Origin: Treponema sp.
Lineage (GTDB): Bacteria > Spirochaetota > Spirochaetia > Treponematales > Treponemataceae
Length of the DNA: 22,523 bases
NCBI GenBank assembly: GCA_017617145.1
Contig: JAFZWX010000021.1
Span: 1 to 22,523 of the forward strand
Reading direction: 5' to 3'
Shown here: one piece after another, positions 6,829 to 14,225 of the stretch
How positions within the stretch are numbered: the first letter of the stretch is position 1
Layout of the letters: every line of letters starts with the position of its first letter
The notes under the pieces: generated by a model
The model's input: only the letters and a program-made list of their open reading frames with translations
The model's database searches: none
What the model was told of the DNA's origin: nothing
Translations under genes and position numbers: made by a program

Positions 6829-8049
6829 ATGAGCAAAAAAATAAATTCTTTGTTTGATATTACCAGAATTCCACAAGATTCCTTAGAAATAATTAAAAAT
6901 TTTGATCAGATTGTACAGGGCGTGCGCCCATTAAACAGCAGACAGCTGCAGCAATTACCAGAGAATATCCGTTTGCTTTCACATCAAATGACAGATGACA
7001 GAGCTGCCCGACGACTTGGTTATATGAATGAAAATACACAGCTGAGCTCTTATGTGCGTTATTTTACCTGGTGGAATCTTGTAAGGCTTGCAAGGTTGTT
7101 TTCAAATTTACCTGCGAAAGCTTTTCCACAGGGAGAAGAAGTTTGTCTTGATCTTGGAAGCGGACCTCTTACAGTTGTAACTGCACTTTTTTTAGCACGT
7201 CCTGAGCTTAGGGAACAAAAGCTTACCTGGTATTGTCTTGATGTTTCTGCTGCCAGTATGGCTTTTGGTGAAGATATTTTTCTTTCTGTTTGTGCAAAAC
7301 TGAATGCTGCTCCCTGGAAGATTATTCGAGTAAAGGGAAGTTTTGGAGAAGCAATTAAACAAAAGGTTTCTTTTATTACTTGTGCAAATATGTTTAATGA
7401 ACTTGATCAGGCAACAGACATGCCTCCAGAGTTTAAAGTAAAAAAATATTATGACCAGCTTATGAGGTATTCACAAAAAGATGCTCGTTTTCTTTTAATT
7501 GAACCGGGCGTTCCAAAGGCGGCACGTACTCTTTCGTTGCTGCGAGACAGATTTATAAAAAGTGGTTATAGTATTGCTTCTCCGTGCCCTCATGAAAAGG
7601 AATGTCCAATGAGTGGCTTTGGCGCTTATACCGGCAGTAAAAATAAATGGTGCAATTTTGCCTTTAGTACCCAAGAGGAGGGGACTGGTATTCCTGAACG
7701 ACTTGCCAAGCTTTCAAAAGCAGCAAGATTGCCAAAGGACAGAGCTACGCTTTCGTTTATATGCGCTGTGCCTGAACAAATTGCGGTCCCTGAGCTTGTT
7801 GAAGGGCCTCACAAAAAATCCCTCATCCGCATAACCTCCGACGAGTTCCGCTTAGCAAATTATATGAGCGGTTATTATGCCTGCACAGAATACGGACTTG
7901 CCCTTGTAGAAGTTCCAAGCCAGAACAACACAAGACTTCCAAAGCCACCGTTCCGTCCGCAGTCAGGTGACTTAATTGAAGTTAAAAAAATAACGCCGGA
8001 ATCCCAGCCCAAAGACCAGAAATCCGGCGCAATAAAAATCAGATTGTGA
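6829..8049 (+). CDS. Rsm22-family ribosomal small-subunit methyltransferase-like protein
   Basis: 406 residues from ATG 6829. The longer reading from ATG 6793 adds a 12-residue hydrophobic lead, lacks a ribosome-binding site and would overlap the -35 box. A Rossmann methyltransferase core is visible: SAM-binding motif CLDLGSGPL at about 106-114, YCLDVS at 135-140 and FLLIEPG at 221-227. The hallmark of the Rsm22 family, a Cys/His cluster, follows: PCPHEKECPM at 252-261 and NKWCNF at 272-277. Cys253, Cys259 and Cys275 are candidate metal or Fe-S ligands, and Cys312 might be a fourth. Mitochondrial and bacterial Rsm22 proteins act in small ribosomal subunit assembly; the exact target is not established for this one. 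Residues 320-327 (VPELVEGP) come from an in-frame repeat at 7785-7808. It abuts the convergent downstream gene with no gap. Confidence 0.85.
   Translation: MSKKINSLFDITRIPQDSLEIIKNFDQIVQGVRPLNSRQLQQLPENIRLLSHQMTDDRAARRLGYMNENTQLSSYVRYFTWWNLVRLARLFSNLPAKAFPQGEEVCLDLGSGPLTVVTALFLARPELREQKLTWYCLDVSAASMAFGEDIFLSVCAKLNAAPWKIIRVKGSFGEAIKQKVSFITCANMFNELDQATDMPPEFKVKKYYDQLMRYSQKDARFLLIEPGVPKAARTLSLLRDRFIKSGYSIASPCPHEKECPMSGFGAYTGSKNKWCNFAFSTQEEGTGIPERLAKLSKAARLPKDRATLSFICAVPEQIAVPELVEGPHKKSLIRITSDEFRLANYMSGYYACTEYGLALVEVPSQNNTRLPKPPFRPQSGDLIEVKKITPESQPKDQKSGAIKIRL
7785..7808. repeat. Second copy of the dispersed TTCRACARGCTCAGG repeat, inside rsm22
   Basis: The minus strand reads TTCAACAAGCTCAGG here. 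It differs from the copy in the transglycosylase gene (966-980) at two positions of 15. GG-CCCT and AGGGCC at the ends can pair, so a small stem-loop is possible. On the plus strand it is read in frame as VPELVEGP, in a segment between the methyltransferase core and the C-terminal domain that looks variable. Confidence 0.6.
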
Positions 8050-8466
8050 TTATTTATTTGTAATAGCTCCGATTAAGCCTACAATCCAACCTGCAATAAT
8101 CATATAAAGACCAAAGGCCATATATTTAAGGTTGAACTTACCAAGTGCTCTGGTAACACCATTGTCGTTATATTTAATAAAGAAAATAACTCCGCCTGCA
8201 ATACTTACAATAATACAAATAAGTCTTAGAAGGCTTGTCGATTTACCTGCACTTACAAAACAGAAAACAATTCCCAAAACTGCACCACAGAAAATCAAAA
8301 GGGCAGCAAGTGAACTCCAGCCGAAATTCTTGTCTAAGTGAATGAATTTGAAGCCGTTAGCTGTAACATTCAATAATTTTCCGCTGAACAATGGGCAGCA
8401 GAAACCAATGGCAATCAAAGCCACTCCAATTAAATAAATAAGAGGTAAAGAACTCTTTTTTCCCAT
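8050..8466 (-). CDS. Small four-helix membrane protein of unknown function
   Basis: 138 residues with four hydrophobic helices at about 7-26, 50-72, 79-98 and 113-135, short loops and a positively charged N-terminus (MGKK), predicting both ends in the cytoplasm. GGAG lies 7 nt before the ATG at 8464-8466. An extended -10 (TGTTATAAT, TATAAT at 8502-8507 on the minus strand) gives a leader of about 29 nt. No catalytic or binding motif is seen and I do not recognise the family. It converges on rsm22 (stop codons touching) and diverges from deoC. Confidence 0.75.
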   Translation of the reverse strand: MGKKSSLPLIYLIGVALIAIGFCCPLFSGKLLNVTANGFKFIHLDKNFGWSSLAALLIFCGAVLGIVFCFVSAGKSTSLLRLICIIVSIAGGVIFFIKYNDNGVTRALGKFNLKYMAFGLYMIIAGWIVGLIGAITNK

Positions 8467-8501
8467 AATAATACTCCTTGTTAATATTATTTAGTAATTT
8501 A

Positions 8502-8512
8502 ATTATAACACA
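8502..8512 (-). promoter_or_regulatory. Extended -10 promoter element for the small membrane protein
   Basis: The minus strand reads TGTGTTATAAT, with TATAAT at 8502-8507. No good -35 box is found at 16-18 bp, as expected for an extended -10 promoter. The predicted start near 8495 leaves a leader of about 29 nt containing the GGAG ribosome-binding site. A weak plus-strand candidate for deoC (TTAATA 8481-8486, 17 bp, TATAAC 8504-8509) overlaps it. Confidence 0.4.
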
Positions 8513-8542
8513 ACCTCTAAGAAAAAGGTAGAAAAAAAATAA

Positions 8543-9301
8543 ATGTCATTGTATTATAAAAATATGACTAAACAAGAAATCGCTTCATATATTGACCACA
8601 CTCTTCTGGCACCGGAAGCAGGAGTAAAACAGATTCAGCAGCTTTGTACAGAGGCTGTAAATTATAAGTTTGCTTCGGTTTGTATTAATCCTTGTTATGT
8701 TCCTTATGCCGCTGCAACGCTTAATGGTACAGGAGTAAAGGTTTGTACTGTAATTGGTTTTCCTTTTGGAACTTCATCTTCGGAAGTAAAGGCATTTGAA
8801 GCCTGTGATGCAATTAAAAATGGTGCCGACGAAATTGATATGGTAATAAATGTTGGTGCCGCAATGGACGGACGCATTTCTTTAGTAGGAAGCGATATTG
8901 CTATAGTTGTAAAAGCCGTTCGTGAGCTTGATTCTCAGCTTGGTAAAAAAACAGTAATCAAAGTAATAATGGAAACCTGTTTTCTCGATGACGAAACCTT
9001 GCGAATGTGTTGTCTTTGTGCAAAAAAAGCAGGTGCAGACTTTGTAAAGACTTCAACCGGTTTTGCAAATCCAAAGGGACTCGAAGGACAGCAGCTTCCT
9101 AACGGAGCAAATGCTTTTCATGTTAAACTGATGCGCGAAGCAGTTGGTCCTGAAATGGGTGTAAAGGCTTCGGGCGGAATTCGTAATGCAAAAACTGTTA
9201 TAGAAATGCTTGAAGCTGGTGCAAACAGAATTGGTTCTTCAAGCGGCGTTCGTATTGTAGAAAATTGGGACGAAAACGAAATTATACACTTTCCCAAATA
9301 A
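8543..9301 (+). CDS. deoC: Deoxyribose-phosphate aldolase
   Basis: This class I aldolase splits 2-deoxyribose-5-phosphate into glyceraldehyde-3-phosphate and acetaldehyde, the last step of deoxynucleoside use, in the cytoplasm. The 252 residues match the family size. The TIM-barrel landmarks are present: YIDHTLL at 16-22, ADEIDMVINVGA at 95-106 with Asp99, the Schiff-base Lys169 in FVKTSTGF, and Lys208 in VKASGGIR. Two starts are possible, ATG 8543 and ATG 8564 (Met8). The family usually begins at the MTKQEIASYIDHT level, so Met8 is plausible. Neither has a strong ribosome-binding site; AAGG at 8525-8528 is 14 nt from the first. It stands alone, without other deo genes, and overlaps the convergent metallo-hydrolase gene by 20 bp at its 3' end. 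Confidence 0.95.
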   Translation: MSLYYKNMTKQEIASYIDHTLLAPEAGVKQIQQLCTEAVNYKFASVCINPCYVPYAAATLNGTGVKVCTVIGFPFGTSSSEVKAFEACDAIKNGADEIDMVINVGAAMDGRISLVGSDIAIVVKAVRELDSQLGKKTVIKVIMETCFLDDETLRMCCLCAKKAGADFVKTSTGFANPKGLEGQQLPNGANAFHVKLMREAVGPEMGVKASGGIRNAKTVIEMLEAGANRIGSSSGVRIVENWDENEIIHFPK

Positions 9302-10256
9302 CAACATTTTCACAAACCTTCATCTTAATCATTTTCTTTTCTCTTAATGACGAAAGATGTGATCTTATTGTTGCACTTACAAGATTGTACTGTCCAAGCC
9401 CCATAGAAATGTTGTGCTGGCGTGCAACCTCTTGAATAAGCTGTTCAGTAGAAAGAGGACCTTTTTTGAGTGCATTTAAGATTGACTGTCTTGTAGAATA
9501 AATTGCGATTGTACAAAGCTCTGCAGTTTCATTCAAATCATCTTTTATGAATTTTCCGTGCGAAGGAATGCACCAGATAAGATTTTCTATGTGGCAGATT
9601 TTTACAAGAGTTTCAGCACACTTGTCAGGTTGAACCATAAACTGAATCCAGTATTTACCAAGCTCTGCGCGGTTCGAAATTGCGTCTCCGGCAAAAAGAA
9701 GCTTCTGTCCGTTTGTAGTAGTAATCAAAACTCCTGTATCTCCAAAATAATGACCCGGAAGCTCCATAAAGCTCATTTTGTATATGCTGTAATCTGGCGC
9801 AGTTAATCGTATTGTTTTTGAAAAATCAATGAGCTTTGTGTGTTTTACAAGAGCCGGCATGTAAAGGCTGTTGTGAAATTCCTTTGGCGAAAAGCCTCCC
9901 CATAAGATTGAACTCTGTAAATAAGGATTTTCAAGAATACCGCGTTCTGCCGCAGAAAGATAAATCTCGCAGCCTGTTTTTTTCTGAATCAGTGAATCGG
10001 CACCGGTGTGGTCTGCATGCGCGTGTGTATTTATAATTGACTTGACTTTGAATTTTTGTCCTGCAGCATTTTTTTCAAGCGGACCAAAATGTTTCTCAAG
10101 TGCTGCAAACAACTGTTCTCCCTGTTCTGGAGTTCGGCCTGTATCTATGAGATAAATTTCTGATTTTTTGGAATCTGTAATAACACCAACATTAGTTACT
10201 CCGGGAATAACGAATACTCCCGGAATAAGTTCTGTCAATTCTTTTGCTTCTGGCAT
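9282..10256 (-). CDS. Metallo-beta-lactamase-fold hydrolase with C-terminal winged-helix-like tail
   Basis: 324 residues. The metal-binding signature is complete: THAHADHTG at 77-85 (His78, His80, Asp82, His83), His169 in LPGHYFGD, Asp191 in FAGDA and His233 in PSHGK, so it should bind two metal ions, probably zinc, and hydrolyse an ester, thioester or similar bond. Residues 254-322 resemble the winged-helix domain found at the C-terminus of LACTB2-like and related MBL proteins (SILNALKKGPLSTEQLI, then SHLSSLREKKMIKM). The substrate is unknown; glyoxalase II- or LACTB2-like activity are options. It follows greA by 5 nt, with its ribosome-binding site (TAAGG) overlapping the greA stop, so it is co-transcribed and probably translationally coupled. 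Confidence 0.85.
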   Translation of the reverse strand: MPEAKELTELIPGVFVIPGVTNVGVITDSKKSEIYLIDTGRTPEQGEQLFAALEKHFGPLEKNAAGQKFKVKSIINTHAHADHTGADSLIQKKTGCEIYLSAAERGILENPYLQSSILWGGFSPKEFHNSLYMPALVKHTKLIDFSKTIRLTAPDYSIYKMSFMELPGHYFGDTGVLITTTNGQKLLFAGDAISNRAELGKYWIQFMVQPDKCAETLVKICHIENLIWCIPSHGKFIKDDLNETAELCTIAIYSTRQSILNALKKGPLSTEQLIQEVARQHNISMGLGQYNLVSATIRSHLSSLREKKMIKMKVCENVVIWESV

Positions 10257-10261
10257 TTGCC

Positions 10262-12976
10262 TTAGATTTTTGCCTTTTGAATATCTTTTACAACGTAAAC
10301 ATATTCATGTTCGTTGATTTCGAATTTAACTTCTTCACCAATCTTTTTATCCATAATGGCGTTTCCGAACGGTGACATGTAAGAAATGATGTTGTTGTCC
10401 GGATCCGATTCCCATGGACCAAGAATTGTATAAACTTCGTCGGCATTTGTTTCTTTGTTTGTGAGAGTAGCAACTGTAGCAAAAGAAACAACTGCTGTTG
10501 TGCTTGTTGTAGGATCGAATACTGTTGCACGGTTGAGTTCTTCCTGAAGTTTTGAAAGAGTAAGGTTGAGCATGTGCTGCTTTTCCTTTGCAGATTTGTA
10601 TTCTGCGTTTTCCTTCAAGTCTCCCTTTTCGCGTGCTTCGGCAATATCCTTTGCATTCTGAGGAATTTCCACATTCATTATGCGGTCTGCTTCTGCTTTC
10701 TTTTCTTCGAGCATCTTTGCAGTAACAAGCATACCCTTTGGCTGTGCTGTCTTTTCTTCAGAAACACGGAACTTAAAGTCTGGATACTTAGCAAGAATCT
10801 TGCTTCGTGTCTGAGCCTTGTAGTTAGGATCAATGTCTGCAATATCATCAATGAGGGTGTAAAGCTTCTTTACAGTTTCCTCATCATTTTCTGAAAGATA
10901 TTTGAACAGAGAAGAATCATCAAACAAGAGTGTAGAAGCATTCTTGTTGATTTTCTTGTTTTCTGTTGTGTTAACATGGTTGTTGATTTCGCGGAAGGTA
11001 AGTTCAATGATATTTATAAGTGTAATGAGCTGCTTTTCGTAAGAAACACCTGCACTCTTATACCATTCTCTATCCTGACAGTTTTTAAAGAAGTAAATAA
11101 CTGTTTCGCGGAAATCCTTGAACTGTTCAAATGCTGTACGAACAAGCTTCTGAACATCTGCTTCATAGCCGCCCTTAATAAGTTCGTTAAGGAGCTTTTC
11201 ATCAAGTACAGTAGGGAAGAGCTTAATAAACTGAACATTCCAGTCTGGAAGCATCTTTATACATTCAAGGAATTCATCCTTAAGATTAACACTCTTTGAA
11301 TCCTTAAGCAGTTCGTAAGCTTCTCTTGGAGTTGGATCAATAAGTCTTCCGTAAATCTCTGCAAAGGTTTCTTTTACAGGGAAGAGGAACTGTCTGTCAA
11401 TTCCGCTGATTTTTCTTACGATGAGGTAAGATGCAAGCACCTGTTCATCAACTTTTTTGATATTCTTAAGGTAGCCTGTAAAGTATGAGTACATTTCAGA
11501 GAATAAATCGCTTGAATTATCTGTAAGGTCGCTGTTGAAGAACTTCATCAATATTTCAATGCGTGCAAAGAACTGTTTCTGAGCTTTGAATTCGTTAGAA
11601 AGCTTTTCTTCTGCACTGATTTCGTGTTCACGTACGATGAACTGATTGATGTCGTTAGGATTTACACCAAATTCTGCATCTGAATCAAGAATCTTTTTAG
11701 CAGCAGTGTTCCATGATGTCCATTCACCTGTTGTAAGAATTGCAGGAACAAGTTCAGCCTTAATTCTCTTGAAGTCGCAGCTGTTGTTATAGCTCTGGAT
11801 GATAGTTTTAAGTGCCCACTTCTTGTCATCCTTAACCTTTTTGGCAAGCTCATCCTTTTTCATTGTTGCCTTAAGAACCCAGATGTGTTCTTTTGAAAGC
11901 GGTTTAAGTGCAGAAACTGCCATTTTAAGAGACATTTCGCGAATACCGCCTGTTTTTCCAAAGTTGATTGTAAGCATATCTTTTTCGAGCTTGCGGATAA
12001 TACCTACACCCCAGTTGCGGTGGAAAACAAAGCTTCCCTTGTCAAAAGCAATGTGTTTTTCAAAGTCGTTTATAGCTTCGAATACGTTACGGTAGCTTTG
12101 TGTAAGGTTAGATGATTTTATGTAGTCTTCAAGATGACTGTGAGAAGCATATTTACCTCTGTAGCAGTCTGTAATTTCTTTACGAGCCCAGGTATCTTTT
12201 GGTTCAACATCAAGATTCTGTTTGAGAATCTGAATTGCAGTATCCCAGTATGAAGGGTTAGAAGGAGCGTTGTCTTTATACCAGGTATAAAGCTCCTGCA
12301 TAAGAGTAGTTGTTTTTAATTCTCCAAACTGCTTAGAGATTTTTCTGCGCAAAAGCTGGAAGAATTCAATTTCGCCAGGAATTTCAGAAACAAGAATAGA
12401 CCATACTTCTTTACAGGCGTTGTAGTTACCGATGTTTATATAGCGAAGAATTGCTTTTTTGTAGTATTCAAGAGAAAGTTTTTCGTCTGAATCTGCAAAG
12501 TGTTCTGCAAGAAGCTTGGCAATATCTGCTTCCTGAAAGTCAATCTTTACGATTTGAGTGTAAAGCTCCCAGGCTTTCGGATTGTCTTCTGCCATGTATG
12601 TATCGGCCAGAGTTCTAAGAGCAAACTTGTTATTAGGAGCATCTTCAAGAATATTTTCACAAAGATTTGTAACAATTGCTTCTTTGTGGTTTTTCTGGAA
12701 AATATCTACGAGTGTTTCCAGGGAGTTATTATCAATTATTCCTTTCTGGAGTGAGAAAATACCAGACAAGTAAAGGGCAATAATACTGTCTTTTGAATGA
12801 GAAAGATGCTCTTCACAAAGATTAAGAATGTCATCTACACAATTTTCATTTCTTGCTTTTTCTACAATGTCTGCAAGCTCTTTAAGGTTGTTCTGTGTGT
12901 AACCGCTGATTGTTGCTCTTGTCCAAGTTTCTTCCTTGAGCATATCCTGTACGCTCTGAACTAAGTTTTCTGCCAT
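10262..12976 (-). CDS. greA: Giant GreA transcript-cleavage factor with long N-terminal extension
   Basis: 904 residues, against about 158 for usual GreA. The last 165 or so residues are a full GreA: a coiled-coil with the acidic tip EKGDLKENAEYKSAK, where Asp786 and Glu789 match the Mg-coordinating pair that enters the RNA polymerase channel to rescue backtracked complexes. The FKBP-like C-terminal domain follows, with the conserved ISYMSPFGNAIMDKKIGEEV at 864-883. The preceding 740 residues are mostly helical with TPR-like character. They are interrupted at 311-362 by a small beta domain (GSFVFHRNWGVGIIRKLE, then LTINFGKTGGIREMSL) that recalls CarD/TRCF or Tudor-like RNA-polymerase or nucleic-acid contact modules. 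Long GreA forms of this sort are known in Treponema and Borrelia. GGAG lies about 8 nt before the ATG. It is the middle gene of a three-gene operon. Confidence 0.92.
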   Translation of the reverse strand: MAENLVQSVQDMLKEETWTRATISGYTQNNLKELADIVEKARNENCVDDILNLCEEHLSHSKDSIIALYLSGIFSLQKGIIDNNSLETLVDIFQKNHKEAIVTNLCENILEDAPNNKFALRTLADTYMAEDNPKAWELYTQIVKIDFQEADIAKLLAEHFADSDEKLSLEYYKKAILRYINIGNYNACKEVWSILVSEIPGEIEFFQLLRRKISKQFGELKTTTLMQELYTWYKDNAPSNPSYWDTAIQILKQNLDVEPKDTWARKEITDCYRGKYASHSHLEDYIKSSNLTQSYRNVFEAINDFEKHIAFDKGSFVFHRNWGVGIIRKLEKDMLTINFGKTGGIREMSLKMAVSALKPLSKEHIWVLKATMKKDELAKKVKDDKKWALKTIIQSYNNSCDFKRIKAELVPAILTTGEWTSWNTAAKKILDSDAEFGVNPNDINQFIVREHEISAEEKLSNEFKAQKQFFARIEILMKFFNSDLTDNSSDLFSEMYSYFTGYLKNIKKVDEQVLASYLIVRKISGIDRQFLFPVKETFAEIYGRLIDPTPREAYELLKDSKSVNLKDEFLECIKMLPDWNVQFIKLFPTVLDEKLLNELIKGGYEADVQKLVRTAFEQFKDFRETVIYFFKNCQDREWYKSAGVSYEKQLITLINIIELTFREINNHVNTTENKKINKNASTLLFDDSSLFKYLSENDEETVKKLYTLIDDIADIDPNYKAQTRSKILAKYPDFKFRVSEEKTAQPKGMLVTAKMLEEKKAEADRIMNVEIPQNAKDIAEAREKGDLKENAEYKSAKEKQHMLNLTLSKLQEELNRATVFDPTTSTTAVVSFATVATLTNKETNADEVYTILGPWESDPDNNIISYMSPFGNAIMDKKIGEEVKFEINEHEYVYVVKDIQKAKI

Positions 12977-13010
12977 TTTATAACTCCTGAATGAGGCTGT
13001 TGCCCCTGAT

Positions 13011-13943
13011 TTACTTAATATACGCCTCGTAAATAGACGGATCTAAGATTTTAATCTTAAGCAATACTTCATTGACCTGCGATGCGTTTTCATGTGTAAG
13101 CACATAATGGTCAATAAGCCAAAAATAATCATTTAGCAGCTGCGGAACAAGAATATCTGTGTTGCAGGACGGGTCCTTGTACTCGTTTTCCTTTGCATAG
13201 ATTTCTTGTTTAAGTCTTCCAACTTCCTGCGAATTAAGCTCTCTCTTTATATTAAAAATGCCGCACAAAACTCCGTAAACAGGAATCCACTGTTTGAACG
13301 ACCTTCCGGTGTGGCCTTTTTGTTCAGTTTTTTCGATAAGACATTTAATCAGTTCAGAATCAAGAAAATCTATGTCTACATCGTCTGCATCCAGAAAAAA
13401 GGCTTCTCTAAAAAACAGTTTGCCGTATCTGTCTTCTCCACAAAGTGAATAACAGTCAGCAAGCTCTGCAAGAACAGATGCCGTTTTTGGACACAGGTTG
13501 TTTGCCTCGGAAAGACAAACCCTTGCATTTTCAAAATCACCAAGCTTTTTGTAACAGATTCCGGCATTTTTATAGAATTCTGCTCTATGAAAAATGTCTT
13601 TTTCGTCCATCTGCTTGATGTAAAATTCCAGTGCCGAAGCAAAATATCCTTTTTGAACAGAAAATCTTGCCGGTTCATACACGAACTTTTCTCTTGAAAG
13701 AAATTCAGTAAGCGATTTCCATTCAGCAAGCAGGCGTTGTCCTTTTTCGTAAGGATTAGAAATTGCATTAAGCCTGATAATACTTTCACCCCAGAACGTA
13801 CAGCAACGGTCGGTATAAATCAGCTCTTCGCAGCCTAATTCCTGCTCATACAATGGCTGCAGAACCTTTTGCGCCTGTGCAAGATCTGCTTTTTCAAGGT
13901 AGAGAAGAACTTCTTTTAAACCTTTCTCTGTCTCAATTTCCAT
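13011..13943 (-). CDS. TPR-repeat protein, first gene of the greA operon
   Basis: 310 residues, no signal peptide and no membrane helix, so cytoplasmic. Tetratricopeptide-like helical hairpins are visible at about 100-215: HRAEFYKNAGICYKKLGDFENARVCL around 118-143, then ASVLAELADCYSLCGEDRYGKLFFREAF. Eight or more Cys are scattered and do not form a metal motif. It lies 34 nt upstream of greA and has the only clear promoter of this operon, so it may help the helical part of GreA bind a partner; that is inference. The ATG (13941-13943) has no ribosome-binding site, and the predicted leader is only about 7 nt. Molecular function unknown. Confidence 0.8.
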   Translation of the reverse strand: MEIETEKGLKEVLLYLEKADLAQAQKVLQPLYEQELGCEELIYTDRCCTFWGESIIRLNAISNPYEKGQRLLAEWKSLTEFLSREKFVYEPARFSVQKGYFASALEFYIKQMDEKDIFHRAEFYKNAGICYKKLGDFENARVCLSEANNLCPKTASVLAELADCYSLCGEDRYGKLFFREAFFLDADDVDIDFLDSELIKCLIEKTEQKGHTGRSFKQWIPVYGVLCGIFNIKRELNSQEVGRLKQEIYAKENEYKDPSCNTDILVPQLLNDYFWLIDHYVLTHENASQVNEVLLKIKILDPSIYEAYIK

Positions 13944-13956
13944 GGTATTTAATTAA

Positions 13957-13985
13957 AATATATATGAGTTTGGGATTTTAATCAA
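13957..13985 (-). promoter_or_regulatory. Promoter of the TPR-greA-MBL operon, very short leader
   Basis: On the minus strand: TTGATT (13980-13985), 17-bp spacer, TATATT (13957-13962). Initiation near 13950 leaves a leader of about 7 nt with no Shine-Dalgarno sequence before the ATG at 13943, so the message would be almost leaderless. Confidence 0.5.
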
Positions 13986-14077
13986 TAAAGATTATGCAAA
14001 TTTAGAAAAAATGAAATAAAATATATACACCTATATTTAAGATATGTCAAGAGATTTTTTTTAAATGTTTTTTTTGC

Positions 14078-14107
14078 GGCATTTGAGTGTCATTCTGGTG
14101 GCATTTG
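14078..14107 (+). promoter_or_regulatory. Direct repeat GGCATTTG x2, 22 bp apart, upstream of the lipoprotein promoter
   Basis: GGCATTTG occurs at 14078-14085 and 14100-14107, a period of 22 bp (about two helical turns). Both lie upstream of the -35 box at 14119, on the same DNA face, at roughly -73 and -51 from the predicted start. This is the geometry of tandem activator sites, but with only two 8-bp copies it could be chance. Confidence 0.3.
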
Positions 14108-14118
14108 TAAAAAAAAAA

Positions 14119-14147
14119 TTGCCAGATTTATAACACTGTGTTATAAT
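14119..14147 (+). promoter_or_regulatory. Promoter of the two-lipoprotein operon with embedded palindrome
   Basis: TTGCCA (14119-14124), 17-bp spacer, TATAAT (14142-14147) with an upstream TGT (extended -10). Start expected near 14154, leaving a leader of about 70 nt rich in A. The spacer and the first five bases of the -10 box form the perfect palindrome TTATAACACTGTGTTATAA (14128-14146, central T). A protein bound there would block RNA polymerase, so it is a candidate operator. Confidence 0.65.
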
Positions 14148-14225
14148 CAGAAACATCTAAAACAAAATCTCATCAAAAAAAAGAAAAATCAAAAACAAAA
14201 AAAACAATATTACTCAGGTGAAGCT

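Noticed and set aside
14040..14125. Poly-T runs as a terminator of the minus-strand or upstream transcript
   Set aside because: No GC-containing stem precedes the T runs on either strand, so they look like A/T tracts only.
13944..14225. Small gene in the 282-bp spacer
   Set aside because: No open frame longer than a few dozen codons with a start signal; the space is explained by the two divergent promoters, the palindrome and an A-rich leader.
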